Below, one piece after another: positions 4,062-9,367 of a stretch of DNA of 12,416 bases. The first letter of the stretch is position 1; every line of letters begins with the position of its first letter. Under the pieces are notes generated by a model. The model did not search any database. It worked only from the letters and a program-made list of their open reading frames with translations, and had not been told where the DNA came from. This DNA comes from an uncultured Planctomycetaceae bacterium. GTDB taxonomy: Bacteria > Planctomycetota > Planctomycetia > Pirellulales > Pirellulaceae. Where the stretch lies: assembly GCA_903921945.1 (NCBI GenBank), contig CAIXSC010000098.1:1-12416 (forward strand), read 5' to 3'. A program made the position numbers and the translations under genes.

Positions 4062-6872
4062 ATGACATTCCGATTCGACAAACTGACCATCAAGGCCCAG
4101 GAAGCGGTGGCGAACGCGCAATCCATGGCGGGCGATCGCGGCCATCCGGAACTCGACCCGCTCCACCTGCTGTCCCAATTGCTCACCGAAACCGACGGCA
4201 TCGTCCGCGCGGTGCTGGACAAGATCGGCACCGCCGTGCCGCAGTTGCAAAAACAGGTCGCCGCCGAACTGGAGCGCAAACCCAAAGTGTCGGGCGGCGC
4301 GACTCCGCAACCGAACGCCGCTTGCCGGCAAGTGCTGGAAGGGGCCGCCAAAGAGGCGGCGGCGATGAAGGACGAATTCGTCTCGACCGAGCACCTGTTG
4401 CTGTCGCTGACGAATATCGATTCCACGGCCCGCAACCTGCTCCGCATGGCAGGCGTCCGCGACGACGATGTGCGGCAGGCACTGCTGACCGTCCGCGGCT
4501 CCGCTCGAGTGACCGATCAAAGCCCCGAGGACAAGTATCAAGCGCTGCGCAAGTTCGGGATCGATTTGGTGGAACGGGCCAGCCAAGGCAAACTCGACCC
4601 GGTCATCGGCCGCGATCAGGAAATCCGCCGCGTCATTCAAGTGCTGTCGCGCCGCACGAAGAACAATCCGGTGCTGATCGGCGAGCCGGGCGTTGGCAAG
4701 ACGGCGATCGCGGAAGGGTTGGCGCTGCGCATCGTTCAGGGAGACGTGCCGCAGAGCCTGCGGGACAAACGCGTCATTTCGCTCGACCTGGGCGCGTTGG
4801 TCGCGGGCACCAAATTCCGCGGCGAATTCGAAGAGCGGCTCAAAGCGGTCCTGCGCGAAGTCCAAGACGCGGGCGGCAAGGTGATCCTGTTCATGGACGA
4901 ACTTCACACCGTGGTCGGCGCGGGCAAGGCGGAAGGCGGCGCCGACGCCGCCAACTTGCTCAAACCGGCGCTCGCCCGCGGCGAACTCCGCTGCGTCGGC
5001 GCCACCACGCTCGACGAATACCGCCAGCACATCGAAAAGGACGCCGCGCTCGAACGCCGTTTCCAACCGGTGTACGTCGGCGAACCTTCCGTGGAAGACA
5101 CGTTAACGATTCTGCGCGGCATCAAAGCCCGCTATGAAGCCCACCACGGCGTGAAGATCCGCGATGGCGCGCTGGTCGCCGCCGCCCGGCTCTCGCAGCG
5201 CTACATCACCGATCGCTTCCTGCCGGACAAGGCGATCGACCTGATGGACGAGGCGGCCAGCCGGCTCGCCATGGAACTCGAAAGCGTGCCGACCGAAATC
5301 GACGAGGTCCAGCGGCGGCTCCGGCAACTGGAACTCGCCGCCCGCCAACTGGCCGACGAATCGGAATCGTCCGCCCGCGATCAACTGGCGGAAATCGAAA
5401 GCGAAATCACCGACCAAAAGCGGCAGCTCGCGAGCCTTCGCGAACAATGGGAAGCTGAAAAACTGGGGCTCGGCGACGTTCAGAAAGTCCGCCAAGACCT
5501 GTCACGCGCCGACCACGAATTCGCGCAGCTCGAAAAGTCGATCAAAGACAAACAGTCCTCCGGGAGCCCCGTGAGCGAAGCCGACTACCAAAAGCTGTAC
5601 GAACTGGATGTCGCTCGGCGACAACTGCGAAAACGCATTGAGGCCGAAGAGGCGGCCGGTCAAGCGGCCGGTCAGGCGGCGGCCGGCGCCAAGGCGGGAG
5701 AACCCGCGACCGAAGGCGCGCCGCGGAAGGCTCCCGAGCGGCGTTTGCTGCGGCAGGAGGTGACCGAGGATGAGATCGCGGCCGTCGTGAGTGCCTGGAC
5801 GGGCATTCCCGTCAACCGGATGCTCGAAACCGAACGCGCCAAACTGTTGGTGCTCGAAGACCGCATCCATCAGCGCGTCGTGGGGCAGGACGAGGCGGTC
5901 GAAGCCGTGTCGAACGCGGTGCGCCGCAGCCGCAGCGGCCTGCAGGATCCGCGCCGTCCCATCGGCTCGTTCCTGTTCCTCGGCCCGACCGGTGTCGGCA
6001 AGACCGAGCTATGCAAGGCGCTGGCCGAAGTCATGTTCGATGACGAGAACGCGCTGGTGCGGATCGACATGAGCGAGTTCATGGATCGCCACACGGTAAG
6101 CCGGCTGATTGGCGCGCCGCCGGGTTACGTCGGCTACGAAGAAGGCGGCAAACTGACGGAAGCCGTCCGCCGCCGCCCCTACTGCGTCATCCTGCTGGAC
6201 GAAATCGAAAAGGCCCATCGCGATGTGTTCAACATCCTGCTGCAAGTGCTCGACGATGGCCGGCTGACCGACAACCATGGCAACACGGTCGATTTCACCA
6301 ACACCATCGTCGTGATGACCAGCAACCTGGGCAGCCAAGCGATCCAGCAAATCGCCGCCGATGGCGGCTCGGAGGCCGAAATGCGCGAGGCGGTTGGCGA
6401 GTCGCTGCACAAAGCGTTCCTCCCCGAGTTCCTCAACCGGATCGACGAGACGCTGATCTTCCATCCGCTCCGCCGGGAACAGATCGGCCGCATCGTCCAA
6501 CTGCAAGTCAAGCGGCTCGCCAAGCAGCTCGAATTGCAGGGAATCGAGCTGGACGTCACGCCACGGGCGTTGGCGGCGGTGGCCAGCGAGGGCTACGACC
6601 CGCAGTACGGCGCGCGACCGCTCAAGCGAGTGATCCAGCAGCGAGTTCAAAACCCGCTCGCCTCGGAACTGCTGCGGGGTTCCATCCAAGAGGGCCAAGG
6701 CGTCCGCGTCGACCATTTGGAGGACGGCTACACGTTCGCGGCGTTCACCCCGCCGTCCACGGCGAAAGATGGCAATACCAGCGCTAGCAGCGTGACGGCA
6801 AGCGGTTCTAACGCAGGCAGTCCTCGGAACGCGAGCGTGGGTGGACCGGCAAGTTCAGTGAAGAACACATAA
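4062..6872 (+). CDS. clpB: ATP-dependent disaggregase ClpB (Hsp104 family)
   Basis: This hexameric AAA+ motor pulls polypeptides out of aggregates, working with DnaK. The start ATG 4062 has AAGGGG seven nt upstream. The N-domain (about 1-145) is followed by NBD1 with Walker A GEPGVGKT (207-214), Walker B ILFMDE (275-280) and pore loop KFRGEFE (251-257, Phe where E. coli has Tyr251). The coiled-coil M-domain (about 409-530) keeps a tyrosine (Y509) at the position I align with E. coli Y503, which is tied to DnaK contact. NBD2 has Walker A GPTGVGKT (641-648), Walker B VILLDE (709-714), pore loop GYVGYEEGG (688-696) and sensor-2 GARPLKR (850-856). At 936 aa it is longer than E. coli ClpB (857). 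The extra length is an Ala/Gly insertion (about 531-558) after the M-domain and a Ser/Ala/Gly tail (about 897-936). The intact M-domain excludes ClpA and ClpC. Confidence 0.97.
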   Translation: MTFRFDKLTIKAQEAVANAQSMAGDRGHPELDPLHLLSQLLTETDGIVRAVLDKIGTAVPQLQKQVAAELERKPKVSGGATPQPNAACRQVLEGAAKEAAAMKDEFVSTEHLLLSLTNIDSTARNLLRMAGVRDDDVRQALLTVRGSARVTDQSPEDKYQALRKFGIDLVERASQGKLDPVIGRDQEIRRVIQVLSRRTKNNPVLIGEPGVGKTAIAEGLALRIVQGDVPQSLRDKRVISLDLGALVAGTKFRGEFEERLKAVLREVQDAGGKVILFMDELHTVVGAGKAEGGADAANLLKPALARGELRCVGATTLDEYRQHIEKDAALERRFQPVYVGEPSVEDTLTILRGIKARYEAHHGVKIRDGALVAAARLSQRYITDRFLPDKAIDLMDEAASRLAMELESVPTEIDEVQRRLRQLELAARQLADESESSARDQLAEIESEITDQKRQLASLREQWEAEKLGLGDVQKVRQDLSRADHEFAQLEKSIKDKQSSGSPVSEADYQKLYELDVARRQLRKRIEAEEAAGQAAGQAAAGAKAGEPATEGAPRKAPERRLLRQEVTEDEIAAVVSAWTGIPVNRMLETERAKLLVLEDRIHQRVVGQDEAVEAVSNAVRRSRSGLQDPRRPIGSFLFLGPTGVGKTELCKALAEVMFDDENALVRIDMSEFMDRHTVSRLIGAPPGYVGYEEGGKLTEAVRRRPYCVILLDEIEKAHRDVFNILLQVLDDGRLTDNHGNTVDFTNTIVVMTSNLGSQAIQQIAADGGSEAEMREAVGESLHKAFLPEFLNRIDETLIFHPLRREQIGRIVQLQVKRLAKQLELQGIELDVTPRALAAVASEGYDPQYGARPLKRVIQQRVQNPLASELLRGSIQEGQGVRVDHLEDGYTFAAFTPPSTAKDGNTSASSVTASGSNAGSPRNASVGGPASSVKNT
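5652..5675 (+). repeat. 12-bp in-frame duplication in the clpB interdomain insertion
   Basis: GCGGCCGGTCAA (5652-5663) and GCGGCCGGTCAG (5664-5675) encode AAGQ twice, followed by a further GCGGCGGCCGGC. It forms the start of the Ala/Gly-rich insertion between the ClpB M-domain and NBD2. Confidence 0.7.
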
Positions 6873-6926
6873 ATTCGCCTCAAGATTCCCGATGCATCGC
6901 TACGATCACTACAAACGGTAAAGCTT

Positions 6927-6958
6927 GCGCCGTCTGACATGTCTGTGTCCGGCGGCGC
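6927..6958 (+). promoter_or_regulatory. Hairpin in the leader of the gene at 6987
   Basis: GCGCCG (6927-6932) pairs with CGGCGC (6953-6958). The stem continues with U-G and C-G pairs, one mismatch, then GACA (6936-6939) with TGTC (6946-6949) around a 6-nt loop. That makes about 12 pairs. It lies 13 nt upstream of the ribosome binding site and has no T-tract, so it is a leader structure rather than a clpB terminator. The rest of the 6873-6986 spacer shows no convincing promoter. Confidence 0.4.
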
Positions 6959-6971
6959 GAGTCCGTTTCAT

Positions 6972-6977
6972 GGAGGG
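6972..6977 (+). promoter_or_regulatory. Ribosome binding site deciding the start at 6987
   Basis: GGAGGG lies 9 nt before ATG 6987. The in-frame ATG at 6939 would sit inside the upstream hairpin and add 16 residues before the signal peptide, so 6987 is preferred. Confidence 0.75.
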
Positions 6978-6986
6978 ATCCAGACG

Positions 6987-8996
6987 ATGCGTCGGACCAT
7001 TCTAAGTCTCGTTCTTGCAGCCAGTTTGACGCCCGCCGGCGGCCTAGCCTCCGCCGCGGAAAACGGCCCGTCCGGCCTCTCGAAGTGGTTCCGGAACCCG
7101 TTCTCGCGAAACAAACCCTCCCCGGCTGCCAATCAGCCAGCCCCGCCATCCCAACCAGCTACGAATGCCGATCCGGCGACCGACGCGAGTCCAGCCGCCA
7201 ACCCGTCGGAGGCAGCTCCCGCCACGCCCCTTTCGGTTGATCCAGCTCCGGCTGGTTCATCCGTAGAGTCGCCCAAGGGGCCATCGGCCCGTGAACTGGC
7301 GGCTCAACCGATCGATCCGGCTGCGGATACGGCGACCGCAGATACCCCAACGGGACCAGCCACGACGGTTCCGGCCACGACGGTTCCGAACGTTACGGGA
7401 GCGAACACAACGCAAGCGGATGCAACGCCAACAGACGCGACGCAAACGAATGCACAGACAGTGCCCGCGGACACGAATCCGCCGGTCCAAGAATCTAAGT
7501 TGGAAGCCTTCAGGAGCGACGTTGTTTCCTCCAAGGCTGCCGAAGGTGAAACGTCATCGGCACCGATCGCGACGGTGATCCCTATTCCCAATTCTGCGAA
7601 GAGCTCGGCCATCAAACCGATTGGCGTCGGTGTGCGGCGTCCGGAGAGCAATTCGGGGCCGGTCGCGACGATGCCAGCCACCGAGCCCGTGACAGCGCCA
7701 GCCACCGGGCCAGTGGCTGCCCCTGTCGCGGAGCCCATTGCCCGGCCAGTCGCCGCGCCAGTCGCCCGGCCAGTCGCGGGGCCAGTTGCCGAGGCAGTCG
7801 CGGGGCCAGTTGCCGAGCCAGTCGCGGGGCCAGTTGCCGAGCCAGTCGCGGGGCCAACCGTCGAGCCAGCCGTTGGGCCAGTTGCCGACAACGCTACTCC
7901 CGTCATCGCTGCGTTGCCTGCCGCACCGTCGATAGCGGCGGAAACGCCGACCCCCGTTGCGGGACCCGCACCCGTGGAGTCGCCGGCGGAGGCATCCACT
8001 CCAGTGAAGGTTGCCGAGGAGACGTTGGCGGAAGTGGTGAATGTCGATCCCGACGTGGAGCCGGTTTCGGGAGATCGGGAATCGGCGGCGGGGCCCATGG
8101 GGCGGTTGTTCCGCCGAACGCCGAGCCGTCGAGCGTCCCGTGCGACACTGGGTGACGACGAGGCGACTTCGCCCGCCGAGTTGCCGAAAAGTTACGTGGC
8201 TCCTCGCCGAGCGGCCGGCGGTCGCGAGTATGCCGCGTTGCCCGTCGCGCCTTCGCCAGGCGTCTCGGTGGCACCCCAACCCGCGCCGCAGCCCATGCCA
8301 CAATCCGCGAACCCGCGAGCGACCGCGACGAGCCGTTCGCCTAGCCCCTCTCGAGCCGCTGTCGAGTCTCGTTCGGCCGCTGCGTCCCGCGCCGGGGCGC
8401 CCCGGTCCGCTCCACCGCAGGCGGCCGCGAGCCAGCCGGCCCCGCCGAAACGCGGTTGGCTATTTTGGCGTAGCGAACAAGCCTCGAACACGACTGGAAC
8501 GCCAACGCTGGCCGATACTGCCGCCAATGCGCGGCAAGCCGCACCGCCCGCAGGTGCGTCGCCGCAGGGAGGCTCCGAGTTTGCCGCGCCCGTTTCGAGC
8601 CGAGCGAGCGAACGGCGAGCCGCACAGTTGGGGCTTGGTCCCGACGAGCAGTTGATCGAAGAGCGCGTGATCTCCGACCGCGTCGTCGGCGAGTCGTCCG
8701 CTCCGCCCTCAGGGCAGTCTGCCGCGTCGCGGGCCGGTCAATCAGCCACCTCGCGAGCCGCTACTGCGTCGCGAAGCGGAACACCTTCCCGCAGCACGAC
8801 ACCGTCCCGCAGCGGTTCCGCGGCAACCGGCAAAACCAAGGCACCCAGCAAAAACGCTTCGTCCCCACGTAGTGCGGCGACGACGCCGGAAGAATACAGC
8901 ACGTCCGCCGACACCACCGCTCCGGCTGCGGCTGCGGAACCCAAACCGTCGATCTCCGATCGGATGAAATCGTTCTTCGGCAGGAAAGGCGAATAG
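6987..8996 (+). CDS. Secreted Pro/Ala/Ser-rich low-complexity protein, function unknown
   Basis: I do not recognise a family. The 669-aa product starts with a signal peptide (MRRTILSLVLAAS, likely cleaved near residues 22-24 at ASA/A), so it is probably exported. The rest is rich in Ala, Pro, Ser, Thr and Val, has no Cys after the signal region, and looks disordered. It has a PVAx tetrapeptide repeat block (about 230-300) and Ser-Arg/Thr-Pro-Ser-Arg stretches near 450-470 and 585-610. Four short basic-aromatic islands break the monotony: WFRNPFSRNK (34-43), RLFRRTPSRR (373-382), RGWLFWRSE (489-497) and the C-terminal FFGRKGE (663-669). One charged island, DEQLIEERVISDRVVGE (about 553-569), looks foldable. 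It follows clpB by 114 nt with its own ribosome binding site. It could be a cell-envelope or matrix-associated linker protein, but that is a guess. Confidence 0.8.
   Translation: MRRTILSLVLAASLTPAGGLASAAENGPSGLSKWFRNPFSRNKPSPAANQPAPPSQPATNADPATDASPAANPSEAAPATPLSVDPAPAGSSVESPKGPSARELAAQPIDPAADTATADTPTGPATTVPATTVPNVTGANTTQADATPTDATQTNAQTVPADTNPPVQESKLEAFRSDVVSSKAAEGETSSAPIATVIPIPNSAKSSAIKPIGVGVRRPESNSGPVATMPATEPVTAPATGPVAAPVAEPIARPVAAPVARPVAGPVAEAVAGPVAEPVAGPVAEPVAGPTVEPAVGPVADNATPVIAALPAAPSIAAETPTPVAGPAPVESPAEASTPVKVAEETLAEVVNVDPDVEPVSGDRESAAGPMGRLFRRTPSRRASRATLGDDEATSPAELPKSYVAPRRAAGGREYAALPVAPSPGVSVAPQPAPQPMPQSANPRATATSRSPSPSRAAVESRSAAASRAGAPRSAPPQAAASQPAPPKRGWLFWRSEQASNTTGTPTLADTAANARQAAPPAGASPQGGSEFAAPVSSRASERRAAQLGLGPDEQLIEERVISDRVVGESSAPPSGQSAASRAGQSATSRAATASRSGTPSRSTTPSRSGSAATGKTKAPSKNASSPRSAATTPEEYSTSADTTAPAAAAEPKPSISDRMKSFFGRKGE
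7683..7886 (+). repeat. In-frame 12/24-bp tandem repeats encoding PVAx units
   Basis: The block encodes repeated tetrapeptides of the type (G/E/A/R)-P-V-A. Its core is three 24-bp units at 7781-7804, 7805-7828 and 7829-7852, identical except for one base in the first (gaggcag versus gagccag). More diverged 12-bp units flank it on both sides. The near identity of the core suggests recent expansion by slippage. Confidence 0.85.
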
Positions 8997-9037
8997 GGGC
9001 GGATAGCGGTGAATGAGGGGTGAATCTGGGTGAGTGA

Positions 9038-9127
9038 GTCGAATAGGACGAATAGGACCTATGAGACTTATGAGACTTATAGGACCCATAGGTCGAATAG
9101 GACCCATAGGTCGCATAGGACCCATCG
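9038..9127. repeat. Degenerate 9-bp tandem array, ten units
   Basis: Ten consecutive nonamers fit the pattern GWC-NNAT-RR, for example gtcgaatag, gacgaatag, gacctatga, gacttatag, gacccatag and gtcgcatag. Adjacent gacccatag-gtc units form the imperfect palindrome GACCCATAGGTC, so the array can fold on either strand. The last units show an 18-bp super-period (gacccatag + gtcgaatag, then gacccatag + gtcgcatag). Confidence 0.8.
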
Positions 9128-9214
9128 GGTCGCAGTGCGATCCACGACTTTCGACAGCGGCAAGCAGGCTGCGGTGTCTTGTCGCTCGAGGGTGGCTACT
9201 CGTCCGGGTTTGGC

Positions 9215-9243
9215 TTGTTTGGCGAGTTCGCTCGGCCTAAACT
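9215..9243 (+). promoter_or_regulatory. Weak sigma70-like promoter candidate for the PSCyt1 operon
   Basis: TTGTTT (9215-9220) is separated by 17 nt from TAAACT (9238-9243). The matches are 3/6 and 4/6. The predicted start near 9250 would coincide with the first base of the hairpin at 9249-9280. The match is weak and the call rests mainly on spacing and location. Confidence 0.25.
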
Positions 9244-9248
9244 ACCCG

Positions 9249-9280
9249 CACCCCTTCGAAGTGGTAACGACGAAGGGGTG
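9249..9280 (+). promoter_or_regulatory. 10-bp-stem hairpin in the leader of the PSCyt1 gene
   Basis: CACCCCTTCG (9249-9258) and CGAAGGGGTG (9271-9280) are perfect complements around a 12-nt loop. No T-run follows on either strand, so it is not a normal terminator. It would sit at the 5' end of the mRNA if the weak promoter just upstream is real. Confidence 0.5.
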
Positions 9281-9354
9281 TCAGCCGGCGCGACGCTACC
9301 CCCCCTTCCGAATACCCTCACCCGCGAGTCGTTCCGGCCTGGAAACAGGTGGCT

Positions 9355-9360
9355 GGAGGA
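9355..9360 (+). promoter_or_regulatory. Ribosome binding site supporting a TTG start at 9368
   Basis: GGAGGA is followed by 7 nt and then TTG (9368), in frame with the PSCyt1 protein. The nearest in-frame ATG (9380) would be 19 nt away, too far for this site. The TTG start is therefore preferred but not certain. Confidence 0.5.
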
Positions 9361-9367
9361 CTCTGTG

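Larger units (their letters stand above)
8997..9367. other. Intergenic region before the PSCyt1 gene
   Basis: These 371 bases hold a 9-bp tandem array (9038-9127), a weak promoter candidate (9215-9243), a 10-bp-stem hairpin (9249-9280) and a ribosome binding site (9355-9360). Reading frames through the 9-bp array give repetitive peptides on both strands and are not believed to be genes. No terminator with a T-tract is seen after the gene ending at 8996. Confidence 0.6.
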
